A DNA stretch of 64,000 bases from Streptomyces roseirectus (lineage in GTDB: Bacteria > Actinomycetota > Actinomycetes > Streptomycetales > Streptomycetaceae): NCBI RefSeq assembly GCF_014489635.1, contig NZ_CP060828.1, positions 9,536,001 to 9,600,000 on the forward strand, read 5' to 3'. This document shows positions 40,964 to 49,829 of this stretch, piece by piece. Made by a program: the position numbers and the translations under genes. The notes beneath the pieces are model-generated. The model saw only the letters and a program-made list of their open reading frames with translations, searched no databases and was not told the DNA's origin. Each line of letters starts with the position of its first letter. The first letter of the stretch is position 1.

Positions 40964-43197
40964 GCGCGCCCGTGGGCAACCTGCCCGCGACGCTGACCTC
41001 GTTCGTCGGCCGGCGCCGTGAGGTCGCCGAGATCCGCCGCCTGCTCACCGTCGGCCGGCTCGTGACGCTCACCGGCACGGGCGGCGTCGGCAAGACCCGC
41101 CTCGCCCTGGCCGCAGGCGAGGCGTGCGCGAAGGCGTTCCCGGACGGCGTGTGGCTCGTGGACCTGGCCCCGGTCCGCGACCCGGCGACCGTGGCGGCCA
41201 CGGCCGCGAGCGTCCTGCGCGCCCCCGACCGCCGCTCAGCCCCGGACCTCGACCGCCTCGCCGAACACCTGGCCCGGCAGCGGGCCCTGCTCGTGCTGGA
41301 CAACTGCGAACACGTCGTCGACGAGTCCGCCGAACTGGCCAAGGCCCTCCTGACGGCCTGCCCGGACCTGCGCGTCCTCGTGACCAGCCGCGAAACCCTC
41401 GCCGTCACCGGGGAGCACGTCTTCACCGTCCCACCGATGCCGGTCGCGGACGAGGCCGTGGACCTCCTGTGCGACCGCGCGACGGCGCTGAGGCCGGACT
41501 TCCGCCTCACGGACGCGAACCGGGCCGAGGCCGCCCGGCTGTGCGCCCTCCTCGACGGACTGCCGCTGGCCATCGAACTGGCCGCGTCCCGGCTGCGCAC
41601 CCTGTCCGTGACCCAGCTCGCGCACCGCCTGGCGGACCGCTTCGCCCTCCTCACCGGCGGCTGCCGCACCACGCACCCACGCCAGCGCACCCTGCTCGGC
41701 ATGATCGAGTGGAGCTACGAGCTGTGCGCCCCCGAGGAACGCACCCTGTGGAACCGCCTGTCGGTGTTCACCGGCGGCTTCACCCTGGACGCCGCCGAGG
41801 AGGTCTGCTCCGGCGACGGCCTCCCCGCACACCACGTGGTGGACCTCCTGGACCGCCTGGTGTCCCGGTCCGTCGTCCTCACCACCCAGGCCGAAGGCCC
41901 GCCCCGCTACCGGCTCCTGGAGACCATCCGCGAGTACGGCCGCCTGCGGCTGACCGAGACCGGCGAACACCCCCGAACCCTGCGCCGCCACCGCGACTTC
42001 TACCTGGACCGCGCCGAACACCTCGCCGCCCGCTGGTTCGGCCCCGGCCAGCAGGACGCCCTCGCCTGGCTGCGCGCCGAACACGCGGACCTCGTGACCG
42101 CCCTGGAGTGCCCCGCCGCCGACGACGACGGCGAGGGCGCGCTGCGCCTCGCCGTGGCCCTGCGCCACCACTGGTGCGCGGACGGCTTCCTGACCGAGGG
42201 CCACCGCCAGCTCGACCGCCTCCTCGCCCAGCACCCCCGCCCCACCCCCGTGCGCGTCGGAGCCCTGTGGTGCGCCGCCTGGGTGGCCCTCCTGCGCGGC
42301 GACCTCAACCGGGCCCAGGAACTCCTCGACACCGCGGAACAGGCCGGCGCCGACGACCCGTTCGTGACGGGGCTGCGCGGCTCCCTCGCCGCCTTCCGGG
42401 GCGACATGCGCGAGGCCGCCGTCCACTACGACGAGGCCCTGGCCGCGCACCGCCGCGACGGCGACGGCCCGCAGGCCCTGTTCTGGCTGTTCCAGAAGAG
42501 CGTCGTCCAGGTCCACCTCGGCGACCCCGCCGCCCTCGCCACCAGCACCCGGGCCGTGGAACTCGCGGAGGAGCACGGCGAGCACCTCTACCGCTCCTAC
42601 GCCCTGTGGGCGCTGGGTTTCGCGCGGTGGGCCCACGGCGACGAGGAGGGCGGCCTCGTCCACACCCGGGCCGCGCTGGAGATCCTGCGGGGCTTCAACG
42701 ACTACGCCGGGACCGTGATGTCGCTGGAGATCTTCGCCTGGATCACGGCGGCACGCGGCGAGCACGAACGCGCCGCCGTCCTGCTGGGCGCGGTCCGCGC
42801 GCTGTCGCGGGCGACGGGCGTCTGCGCGGCCTACGCCTTCGGCGGACTGCACGCCCGCTGCGAGGCGAGCATCGTGGCGGCCCTGGGCGACGCGGGCTAC
42901 GAGAAGGCCCTCGCGCAGGGCCTCGACCACGACACCCCCGCCCGCGCGATCGCCCTCGCCCTCGACGACGTCCCCGCCGCCGTCACGGGACCGGCCGCCG
43001 TCGACCCGCTGACCCGCCGCGAGCGGGAGGTCGCCGCGCTGGTCGCCGAGGGGCTGACCAACCGCCAGGTCGCCGGCGCCCTCGGCCTGTCGCCGCGCAC
43101 CGCCGACACGCACGTCGCGAAGATCCTCGCCAAGCTCGGGTTCGTCTGCCGGGCCCAGGTCGCGGCCTGGTGGACGGAGAACCGGACGTCCGCGTAG
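40960..43197 (+). CDS. NB-ARC/TPR regulator with LuxR-type HTH, paralogue of preceding gene
   Basis: A 745-residue protein with the same order as its neighbour but without the low-complexity linker: P-loop LTGTGGVGKTRLAL near residue 35, RALLVLDNCEHVVDES, GLPLAIELAASRL, then a TPR region from about 390 to 640, and a LuxR HTH at the end (RREREVAALVAEGLTNRQVA, then LSPRTADTHVAKILAKLGF). GTG 40960 overlaps the preceding stop (GTGA), so both are made together and may interact. Sequence similarity along the whole length shows a tandem duplication. Targets are unknown. Confidence 0.9.
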   Translation: MSAPVGNLPATLTSFVGRRREVAEIRRLLTVGRLVTLTGTGGVGKTRLALAAGEACAKAFPDGVWLVDLAPVRDPATVAATAASVLRAPDRRSAPDLDRLAEHLARQRALLVLDNCEHVVDESAELAKALLTACPDLRVLVTSRETLAVTGEHVFTVPPMPVADEAVDLLCDRATALRPDFRLTDANRAEAARLCALLDGLPLAIELAASRLRTLSVTQLAHRLADRFALLTGGCRTTHPRQRTLLGMIEWSYELCAPEERTLWNRLSVFTGGFTLDAAEEVCSGDGLPAHHVVDLLDRLVSRSVVLTTQAEGPPRYRLLETIREYGRLRLTETGEHPRTLRRHRDFYLDRAEHLAARWFGPGQQDALAWLRAEHADLVTALECPAADDDGEGALRLAVALRHHWCADGFLTEGHRQLDRLLAQHPRPTPVRVGALWCAAWVALLRGDLNRAQELLDTAEQAGADDPFVTGLRGSLAAFRGDMREAAVHYDEALAAHRRDGDGPQALFWLFQKSVVQVHLGDPAALATSTRAVELAEEHGEHLYRSYALWALGFARWAHGDEEGGLVHTRAALEILRGFNDYAGTVMSLEIFAWITAARGEHERAAVLLGAVRALSRATGVCAAYAFGGLHARCEASIVAALGDAGYEKALAQGLDHDTPARAIALALDDVPAAVTGPAAVDPLTRREREVAALVAEGLTNRQVAGALGLSPRTADTHVAKILAKLGFVCRAQVAAWWTENRTSA

Positions 43198-43222
43198 CGG
43201 GCGGGCCTGCCGTCGCGGCCGG

Positions 43223-43795
43223 TCAGCCGGGGAGGCGGGCGTCGAGCCGGCGGGCCACGCGCACGAGCCGTTCCGCGTCGTCCCGTCCGTCGGCGGGCCG
43301 GGCGAGGGTGAGGACCCAGACGCGGGAGCTGGCCCGCCACACCACGAGGGCGACCCGCTGCGGCGGCTGGAACACCTCGGCGGTCTCGCTGAACGCGGCC
43401 TGCCCCAGACCGGTGACCTCGGCGGACCGCACCACGCGCATCCCCGCCGACGCCGGATCCCCGGCCAGGCCGCGCGCGGCCGTGACCTCGGCGTCGTAGG
43501 AGCGGCTGGAGGAGCTGAGCGTCAGCAGCGACGTCCGGTCCGCCGAGGCGTAGCTGCACGAGTCGAGGGCGGCGCGCGGGGCGGGCACGGGGGCGGTCAG
43601 CACCTGGCGCGCGGTGGCCGCGTCGAGCACGTCGCACAAACGGGAGGCCGAGGGGGCCGTCACCCGGTCGGCGGCGCTCGGAGCCGCGCCGGCGCACGAG
43701 GCGAGCAGGCCGCACAGCACGGCGACGGCGGCGGGCAGCGCGGCATGGGAGAGAGGCGGGTACGCCGGTTCGCGAGGCCCCTGTGCGTGTGTCAT
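43223..43795 (-). CDS. DUF3558-like secreted lipoprotein
   Basis: A 190-residue protein with signal peptide and lipobox LLASC (Cys at about residue 34), so it is likely anchored outside the membrane. The mature part (LCDVLDAATARQVLTAPVPA, then LDSCSYA, then GLGQAAFSETAEVF) resembles the DUF3558 group of actinobacterial lipoproteins. ATG 43795 has GAGAGGA upstream. It is convergent with the LuxR-type gene and is followed at its 5' side by the IS200/IS605 remnant. Function unknown. Confidence 0.8.
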   Translation of the reverse strand: MTHAQGPREPAYPPLSHAALPAAVAVLCGLLASCAGAAPSAADRVTAPSASRLCDVLDAATARQVLTAPVPAPRAALDSCSYASADRTSLLTLSSSSRSYDAEVTAARGLAGDPASAGMRVVRSAEVTGLGQAAFSETAEVFQPPQRVALVVWRASSRVWVLTLARPADGRDDAERLVRVARRLDARLPG

Positions 43796-43866
43796 GTGTC
43801 CTCTCACTCTTGCTGTTCCGAGAGAGGAGCATCGCGCCGGGGGCCTCGCGTCGGCCATCGGTAGTT

Positions 43867-44151
43867 CTACCTTTGTACGACGGTCAGGGGCTCCCCGCCG
43901 CAGCTTCCGGCGAAGTAGGAGCTGGACCAGAAGTGGCCGCCCCACAGGTACCGGCGTACGTGGGTGTCGTACTCCTTGCGCGGAAGGCGGGCGGAGACGC
44001 CCTTGAGGGAGTTGACCAGTTGGGAGAGCTGGGCCTTCGGCGGGTGGTGCACGAGCAGGTGGACGTGGTCCTCCTCGCCGTTGAACTGCTTCAGCTCGGC
44101 CTCGAAGTCCGTGCAGACCTCGCGCATGATCTCTTCGCATCTGGTGGGCAT
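43867..44151 (-). pseudogene. tnpA: tnpA remnant (IS200/IS605 HUH transposase), truncated at both ends
   Basis: The readable part has 94 residues: TRCEEIMREVCTDFEAELKQ, HVHLLVHHPP (HUH motif) and GGHFWSSSYFAGSCGG. Family members have about 40 more residues before TRCEEIM, and a C-terminal helix with the catalytic Tyr after PLTVV. Here the frame ends PLTVVQR, so the Tyr is gone. It cannot be active as a transposase. Confidence 0.85.
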
Positions 44152-44187
44152 GGTGTGGTGACATGAACTCAATGGCAAAGTGTCCGC

Positions 44188-45534
44188 ATGGCTTCGGAAC
44201 TCGGTTTGGTGAAGCGGCAGTTCGGGCATCGTGCCCGGCTGGCGCTGTCCCCTGTCGAGGTCCGGATCATCGATGAGCAGGCGCATGCGGCCCGCACTCT
44301 GTGGAACTGCCTGCACTCCTGGTGGCGGATGATGCCGAAGAGTGACACGAAGCTGTATCTCGCCGATGTGGCGATCCGGCAGGCCCGCAAGGACCTCGAT
44401 CACCTCGCTGTCCTCCCGGCTCAGGCCGCGCAGGCCGTCTTGAAGACATACCACCGGGCGTGGGTGAACTGCTGGGAGGGCCGGGCTGAAGAGCCGAACT
44501 ACAAGGGTCGCTTCCGCTCTGTGATGTCTGTGGACATCCCGCAGGGCCGTGACCTGAACATCGTCCGCGTGCACCGTCGGTGGGGCATGGTCAGCATTCC
44601 CAAGGTCGGCCGGGTCCGCTTCCGCTGGACCAAAGACCTCCCGGTCGGGAAGCGGGCGGACAAGGAGAACCGGATCACCGGCGCCCGCCTCGTGAAGGAC
44701 GCTTTGGGCTGGCACATCGCCTTCCGCGTCCAGGTTTTGGAGGCCAAGCCCGATCCCCACCAGGGGCCGGAAGTCGGCATCGACGCCGGAGTGAACATCC
44801 CCCTCGCCCTCTCGGACGGGAATCACCAGGACCACGGGCGCCCGCCCCGCCTGCAGGACGGCACCGCCGACCGCGACAAGTGGCTGACGCCCAAGGAGAA
44901 GGCCAAGCTCCTCGAACTGGAGCGGCAGGCCGCGCATCAGAAGTCTTTCCGCAAGAAGGGGGAGAAGCCCTCCCGCCGCTTGCAGCACACCTACGACCAG
45001 ATCAAGCAGCTCCGAGCAACAGCCACGCGACGAGCCCTCGACTGGCAGCATCAGACCACCACCCACCTCGCCCGCACCTACAGCACGGTCGTGGTGGAAC
45101 AGCTCGACATCCTCGGCATGACCAAAGCCCCCGTGCCCAAGCCCAACCCCGCAGGCGCGGGCGCGTTCCTGCGCAACGGTGCCGCAGCGAAGGCCGGGCT
45201 CAACCGCTCCATCGCCCAGGAGGCATGGGGCCGGACCGTGACGATGCTGACGTACAAGACCGCCCGATACGGCGGCCGGCTCGTCAAGGTCCCCGCCCCG
45301 CACACCTCCCGGCGATGCTCCGCCTGCGGCGTCATCACTCCCGGCAGCCGGGAGAGCCAGGAGAAATTCGTGTGCAAGAACTCCGACTGCGGCTTCGTCG
45401 GCAATGCCGACTGGAACGCGGCCCGGAACGTCTTGCACCTGTACCGGACCGGCCACGTCATCGTGGAGGTCCCGGCCGCCGGAAGGCGCGGTCGCAGGGC
45501 GGGTAAAACCGTCAAACCCGTCGCCGCAAGGTAG
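44188..45534 (+). CDS. tnpB: TnpB RNA-guided nuclease of IS200/IS605 family
   Basis: A 448-residue protein. The RuvC-like catalytic triad is complete: Asp199 in EVGIDAGVN, Glu304 in VVVEQLDILGM and Asp408 in NADWNAARN. The zinc-ribbon cysteines are present (RRCSACG, then CKNSDCGF). The N-terminal wedge/REC region (1-190) has the usual RFxSVMSVDI and VPKVGRVRFRW-like beta strands (here SIPKVGRVRFRW). TnpB proteins cut DNA guided by an omega-RNA from the right end of the element. The C-terminal tail is Arg/Lys-rich. It looks intact although the partner tnpA is dead, so it could persist as a nuclease or be mobilised in trans. Confidence 0.92.
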   Translation: MASELGLVKRQFGHRARLALSPVEVRIIDEQAHAARTLWNCLHSWWRMMPKSDTKLYLADVAIRQARKDLDHLAVLPAQAAQAVLKTYHRAWVNCWEGRAEEPNYKGRFRSVMSVDIPQGRDLNIVRVHRRWGMVSIPKVGRVRFRWTKDLPVGKRADKENRITGARLVKDALGWHIAFRVQVLEAKPDPHQGPEVGIDAGVNIPLALSDGNHQDHGRPPRLQDGTADRDKWLTPKEKAKLLELERQAAHQKSFRKKGEKPSRRLQHTYDQIKQLRATATRRALDWQHQTTTHLARTYSTVVVEQLDILGMTKAPVPKPNPAGAGAFLRNGAAAKAGLNRSIAQEAWGRTVTMLTYKTARYGGRLVKVPAPHTSRRCSACGVITPGSRESQEKFVCKNSDCGFVGNADWNAARNVLHLYRTGHVIVEVPAAGRRGRRAGKTVKPVAAR

Positions 45535-45580
45535 ACAGGAATCCCCTTCCTGAGCCTGCGAAGGGAGGGGAGAACTTCAA
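45440..45580 (+). ncRNA. candidate omega-RNA (TnpB guide) at the right end
   Basis: By family rule the guide RNA spans the tnpB 3' end and the right-end hairpin (45543-45565), with the guide just beyond the element boundary, here running into the esterase 3' end. The 5' limit is only a guess. Confidence 0.35.
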
Positions 45581-46489
45581 TCAGGCGGAGCCGAACTGCG
45601 TGAAGAACTTCCACACTTCGGCCGGCAGCCAGGTCCGTGAGCCGCTGTCGCCGGGGGCGCCGTCCTGCGGGGCGGCGATGTGGCCCTCGTCGAACGCGGC
45701 CCAGGTGACCGGGTGTCCGGCGGAGCACCCGGCGTAGGTGGTCACGCGGTGGGAGAGGCTGCCCTGCGCGGGCTCGGGCGGGTTCTGCGCGGTGCAGCCG
45801 TTGGCGCGGACGAACCGGTCACGCAGCGACCGTCCGCCGGAGATGCCGAGGACGTTGTCCCGCAGCCCGTGCACCCCGAGGTAGGCGATCGGCTGGGTGC
45901 CGCCGACGCACCCGCTGAGCAGGCCCCCGCTCTGGACGGCGACCGCGCGGAAGACCGTCGCGCGGGAACAGGCCAGCGCGTACGACATGGCGGCGCCGTA
46001 GCTGAAGCCGAGGGCGAAGCGCTGCGTCGTGTCGACGCACAGCCCGTCCTCGATGCGCCGCAGCATCGCGTCGACGAAGGCGACGTCCTCCCCGCCGGAG
46101 TTCGCCCACCCGTTGTTCAGGCCCTGGGGCGCGACGAAGACGGCGCTGTTGTTCGCGAGCCGCTGGAGCCCGTAGTAGGCCCAGGTGCCCGTCTCGACCG
46201 TGCGGCCCGTGGAGACGTCGGTGGCGGTGCCGCCCAGCCAGTGGAACCCGAAGATCAGCCGGTAGGGCCGGTTGCGGTCGTAGCCGTCCGGGACCCGCAC
46301 GATGAAGCTCCGGTTCTTGCCGCCGCTCTGGATCGTGTACGTCCCGCTGCTCAGGGCGGGCGCCTTGCCGCACCCGGAGGTCGGGGCCGCCGGAGCCGGG
46401 GCACCCTCTTCGGCCAGCGCCGGGGCGCCGGTGCCGAACACGAGCAGCGCCGCCACGACGGCGGACCACAAGGACTTCTTCTTGACCAT
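45581..46489 (-). CDS. secreted CE1-like / PHB-depolymerase-type esterase
   Basis: A 302-residue secreted alpha/beta-hydrolase. The signal peptide covers about residues 1-27 (WSAVVAALLVFGTGAPALA). Core motifs are RLIFGFHWLGGT (oxyanion region), GFSYGAAMSYA (GxSxG nucleophile near residue 178) and EGHIAAPQ near 275 (catalytic His). This is the feruloyl/acetyl-xylan esterase and LpqC-like group. ATG 46489 has GGAG upstream. It lies 31 nt after the GH27 stop on the same strand, so both enzymes are probably secreted together to strip side chains from plant polysaccharide. Its stop codon abuts the transposon right end. Confidence 0.85.
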   Translation of the reverse strand: MVKKKSLWSAVVAALLVFGTGAPALAEEGAPAPAAPTSGCGKAPALSSGTYTIQSGGKNRSFIVRVPDGYDRNRPYRLIFGFHWLGGTATDVSTGRTVETGTWAYYGLQRLANNSAVFVAPQGLNNGWANSGGEDVAFVDAMLRRIEDGLCVDTTQRFALGFSYGAAMSYALACSRATVFRAVAVQSGGLLSGCVGGTQPIAYLGVHGLRDNVLGISGGRSLRDRFVRANGCTAQNPPEPAQGSLSHRVTTYAGCSAGHPVTWAAFDEGHIAAPQDGAPGDSGSRTWLPAEVWKFFTQFGSA

Positions 46490-46520
46490 CAGGAACTCCC
46501 CGGTCTCGGTCGGAACGTGG

Positions 46521-48152
46521 TCAGACGCGGGTCCATTTCTGTGAGGTGCGGCCGTCGCAGGTCCACAGGACCAGCGGCGTGCCCTCGGCGGTGCCGCTGC
46601 GGTCGGTGTCGAGGCACAGTCCGGAGTGGACGTTGCGCAGGGTGCCGTCGGAGGCGGCCGTCCACTTCTGGTTGTTCTGGCCGTTGCAGGACCAGGTGAT
46701 GACGCGCGTGCCGTTGGCGGTGCCCTGCTCGTAGGCGTCCAGGCACTTGTCGCCGAAGACACGGACCTCCCCGCCGGCCCAGCTGGTCCACAGCCGGTCG
46801 GCGGCCGTCTCGCAGGTCCGTATCTGGGCGTTCGCCCCGGCGGCGGTGGAGGAGCCGGCGACGCCCAGGCAGCGCGCGGACGCCGTGCCGCGCAGCCGCG
46901 CGGTGGTCGCCGCGAGCGGGGTGCCGCCGGTGACCTTGAAGACGGCGACGCCGCGTGCGGGAACGCTCGCCGAGATCGTCCCGGTCGTGCTGGAGGCGCC
47001 GCCGGTCCACAGGTCGGTGAGGGTGAACGACCCGCCGCTCAGGCCGACCTGGGCGGGCGTCGTGCTGATCGTCGCGGTCGCGGTGCCCCGGTTGAACAGG
47101 CCCACGGCCACCGAGCCGTCGGCCAGCGGCTTGGCGAACACCTCGGTGGCGCCGTCGTCGCGCACCCGGCGTCCGGCCGCGCCGAGGGAGTCCTGGTTCA
47201 CCGCGAGCAGACGGGGGTTGCGCAGGACCGCGCTGATGTCGGCGGACATCGTCCGGATGTCGTTGCCCGCCATGAGCGGGGCCGCCATCAGGGACCACAG
47301 GGCGAAGTGGGAGCGGGACTCGGTGAGGGAGAGTCCGGGGCGGCCGACGACCAGCATGTCGGGGTCGTTCCAGTGGCCGGGGCCCGACTGGGCGGCGAGC
47401 GGCGCGTTGATGTCGAGGACGTTCCCGACGCCCATCGGGTAGCTGTTGACGTTGCCGTTCTGCCAGATGTCGAGCAGGTCCTCGGTGGTGCGCCACAGGT
47501 CGGCGACCTGGCCCCAGTCGTACGTGGAGCCCGTGATGGCGTGGTAGCTGTTCGGGTTGATGCTGTAGACGATCGGGCGGCCGGTGGCGCGCAGGGCGTC
47601 CCGCATCAGCGAGAACCGGGCGACCTGCTCGTCCCGGGTGCCGCTGGAGGAACACCAGTCGTACTTCAGGTAGTCGACGCCCCAGGAGGCGAACGTCGCG
47701 GCGTCCTGGGCCTCGTGGCCCCTGCTGCCCGTCGAACCGGGGTAGGCGCCGCTGGTCTGCGCGCAGGTCCGGTCGCCGGGGACCTGGTAGATGCCGAACT
47801 TGAGGCCCCTGGCGTGGATGTAGTCGCCGAGGGCCTTCATCCCGCCGGGGAACTTGCCGGGGTCGCCGCGCAGGGCGCCGGACGCGTCGCGCTGGGGCGC
47901 GAACCAGCAGTCGTCGACCACGACGTACTGGTAACCGGCGTCGCGCATGCCGGAGTTGACCATCGCGTCGGCGGCCTCCTTGACGCGGGCCTCGGTGACG
48001 CCGCAGCCGAAGCTGTTCCAACTGTTCCAGCCCAGCGGCGGAGTCAGGGCTGGGCTGCCGGGGGCGGCCGACGCGGGGGGTTGGGCGACGGCCGTGACGC
48101 TCGCTGCCGTCAGTGCTGCTGCCGCGAGGAGGCGGAGTACTCGTCCGAGCAC
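46521..48152 (-). CDS. secreted GH27 alpha-galactosidase with C-terminal ricin-type CBM13
   Basis: A 543-residue enzyme. The signal peptide ends near residue 29 (PPASAAP). GH27 catalytic domain (about 32-400): TPPLGWNSWNSFGCG, YVVVDDCWF, the nucleophile Asp in DYLKYDWCSS near 168, and the acid/base Asp in HWNDPDMLVVG near 255. The C-terminal beta-trefoil (about 410-543) has repeated QxW motifs (NNQKWTA, TSQKWTRV). GTG 48152 is preferred over TTG 48155 because AAGGAG is then 6 nt upstream. It should remove terminal alpha-galactose (or beta-L-arabinopyranose) residues. It heads an operon with the downstream esterase and has a strong promoter. Confidence 0.92.
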   Translation of the reverse strand: MLGRVLRLLAAAALTAASVTAVAQPPASAAPGSPALTPPLGWNSWNSFGCGVTEARVKEAADAMVNSGMRDAGYQYVVVDDCWFAPQRDASGALRGDPGKFPGGMKALGDYIHARGLKFGIYQVPGDRTCAQTSGAYPGSTGSRGHEAQDAATFASWGVDYLKYDWCSSSGTRDEQVARFSLMRDALRATGRPIVYSINPNSYHAITGSTYDWGQVADLWRTTEDLLDIWQNGNVNSYPMGVGNVLDINAPLAAQSGPGHWNDPDMLVVGRPGLSLTESRSHFALWSLMAAPLMAGNDIRTMSADISAVLRNPRLLAVNQDSLGAAGRRVRDDGATEVFAKPLADGSVAVGLFNRGTATATISTTPAQVGLSGGSFTLTDLWTGGASSTTGTISASVPARGVAVFKVTGGTPLAATTARLRGTASARCLGVAGSSTAAGANAQIRTCETAADRLWTSWAGGEVRVFGDKCLDAYEQGTANGTRVITWSCNGQNNQKWTAASDGTLRNVHSGLCLDTDRSGTAEGTPLVLWTCDGRTSQKWTRV

Positions 48153-48230
48153 CAAGGGCTCCTTTCATGGCACGGAAGGGAAAAGCGGCTCGAAATTTCG
48201 GACGCCATTCGGAAACCGATGGCTTCACGG

Positions 48231-48258
48231 ATATTAGGGAGGCGATCAAACATGTCAA
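48231..48258 (-). promoter_or_regulatory. promoter of the GH27-esterase operon
   Basis: Reverse strand TTGACA (48258-48253), a 16-bp spacer and TAATAT (48236-48231), unusually close to the consensus for this DNA. It implies an untranslated leader of about 70 nt. Confidence 0.7.
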
Positions 48259-48403
48259 CACCTCCCACAGAAGCATCGGAAGATCCGGCCGTAGTGGAGC
48301 GATGAAAGCCCTTTAATCTCACCTTTCCGGCAAATAGTCGGCGATGACATGGGATCCATCTCTCCGAATGTTTCGAAGAGATGGACGACTCGTGCGGGCC
48401 CGG

Positions 48404-49636
48404 TCAGCGGAGCGCGGACGCCGGCTTGGTGGCCAGGTTCAACAGGTGCTCCAGCGGCCCGCGCCGGAAGAAACGCGACCACACCCCGGCGAACAGAACG
48501 GCACCAGCGATGAAGCAGAACAGCAGCCCGGCGCCCGCCGACTCGGGCGGGGTCGCCGCCTCGCCCGGCAGCGCGAGGATGACCAGGATGTGGCCCACAT
48601 AGAGAGTCAGCGACATCGTGCCGACGGCGATGACCGGCCCCGCCACCCGGCGCAGCCACGCCAGCCGCTCCAGCGCCACCGTCGCGCACAGCAGCACGGT
48701 GATCGCGATCCCCAGACTGCCGACGAGGTCGAACGTCGACCCGGTGTGCGGCTCGGCCGCCAGCAGCCCCCACGCGTCCGGCCCCCACAACTGAGAGCCG
48801 ACCGGCGAGTCGAAGGCCCCCTTCGCCGCCGCGAAATCGTCCTTCGCCGGCATCCTGCTCACGATCTCGCCCGCGCCCCCGGTCACCCGCAGCACCAGCC
48901 ACGAGACGCCGTACCCGAACGCGATCAGCGCCGCGCCGGTCACCGCGAGGCCGCGCCGCACCGCGCCCGACGCCAGATCGAGCCGGCCCACCGCCATACC
49001 GGTGACGACGAACGTCATCCAGGTGAGCGCCGGGTACAGCCCGGTGAGCGTCAGGTCCAGCACGCCCACGCCGGACAGGCGCGCGAGCGGGTCGTAGGAG
49101 TCGATGGCGCGCACAGTCGACTCGTCGAGCAACGCCCGCAGGGCGAACGCCAGTTGCGGGGTGACGACCGCGAGCGTGACGGCGATCGTCGCGAGGGCGC
49201 GGGCGGGCAGGCGCAGCAGCGGCAGGGCGAGCAGGAAGTACACGGCGTAGAAGTTGAGGATCCCCGCCCCGCCGAAGTTGGTCATGGCCAGCAGGCTGCC
49301 CACCACCAGCAGGACCCCGGCCCGGATCAGGATCCGCGCCCGCGCCTGCCTCCCGGCCAGCCCGGTCTTCGGCTGGAGACGCCCGGCGATCAGCGTCAGC
49401 GAGAACCCGGCGAGCATCGCGAACAACGCCGACGCCCGCCCGCTCGCCAGCTCAAGCACCCAGTCCCCGACGCCCCCGCCGGGCGTCGGCATCGGCCCCA
49501 CGTGCACGGCGAACATCCCGAACACGGCCAGCGCCCGCGCCAGGTCCACCCCGACCAACCGCCCCACCGGCACCCGGGGTTCGGAGCCGGGCGGTGCTGG
49601 TAACGGCGTCTTCTCGGTCTTCTCGATCTCGTTCAC
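48404..49636 (-). CDS. DUF418/heparan-glucosaminide acetyltransferase-like membrane protein
   Basis: A 410-residue polytopic membrane protein with about ten helices. It opens with a short cytosolic part, then GRLVGVDLARALAVFGMFAVHV, the first helix with the Arg and His positions typical of the HGSNAT/DUF1624-DUF418 superfamily. Later helices include MSLTLYVGHILVILAL near residue 360. GTG 49636 is the likely start (GAGG upstream); the frame is open further 5' without support. Relatives transfer acyl groups across the membrane to sugars. The substrate is unknown. It faces the YciI gene divergently. Confidence 0.82.
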   Translation of the reverse strand: MNEIEKTEKTPLPAPPGSEPRVPVGRLVGVDLARALAVFGMFAVHVGPMPTPGGGVGDWVLELASGRASALFAMLAGFSLTLIAGRLQPKTGLAGRQARARILIRAGVLLVVGSLLAMTNFGGAGILNFYAVYFLLALPLLRLPARALATIAVTLAVVTPQLAFALRALLDESTVRAIDSYDPLARLSGVGVLDLTLTGLYPALTWMTFVVTGMAVGRLDLASGAVRRGLAVTGAALIAFGYGVSWLVLRVTGGAGEIVSRMPAKDDFAAAKGAFDSPVGSQLWGPDAWGLLAAEPHTGSTFDLVGSLGIAITVLLCATVALERLAWLRRVAGPVIAVGTMSLTLYVGHILVILALPGEAATPPESAGAGLLFCFIAGAVLFAGVWSRFFRRGPLEHLLNLATKPASALR

Positions 49637-49829
49637 CGCCCCAACCTCGCCCGCCACCGCCCCCGCCGCCCATCCGCCGACCGGCGGAACCCACCCCGCC
49701 GGTCGGCGGAACACCCGCGGAAAACTCCGCCACCGATGTCGAGAAACAGTCAGCGGCTCCGTCCCCGAAGCGAAGGCAGAGGCGAAGGCGCCCACAATGG
49801 GGCCCGCCCGATGACGGAGGAGAACGACG

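Larger units (their letters stand above)
43860..45580. mobile_element. IS200/IS605-type element with divergent tnpA remnant and tnpB
   Basis: The element holds a truncated tnpA on the reverse strand and a full-length tnpB on the forward strand, the divergent IS605 layout. The right end has a subterminal hairpin (CCCCTTC at 45543-45549 and GAAGGG at 45560-45565) followed by AACTTCAA, ending at the stop codon of the esterase gene. The left end near 43860 has a short hairpin GGTAG-TT-CTACC but is less certain. No target duplication is expected for this family. Confidence 0.75.

Noticed and set aside
38129..43197. The two NB-ARC proteins as STAND antiphage defence genes
   Set aside because: Both end in a clear LuxR helix-turn-helix and lack effector domains, so they are regulators of the known actinobacterial type.
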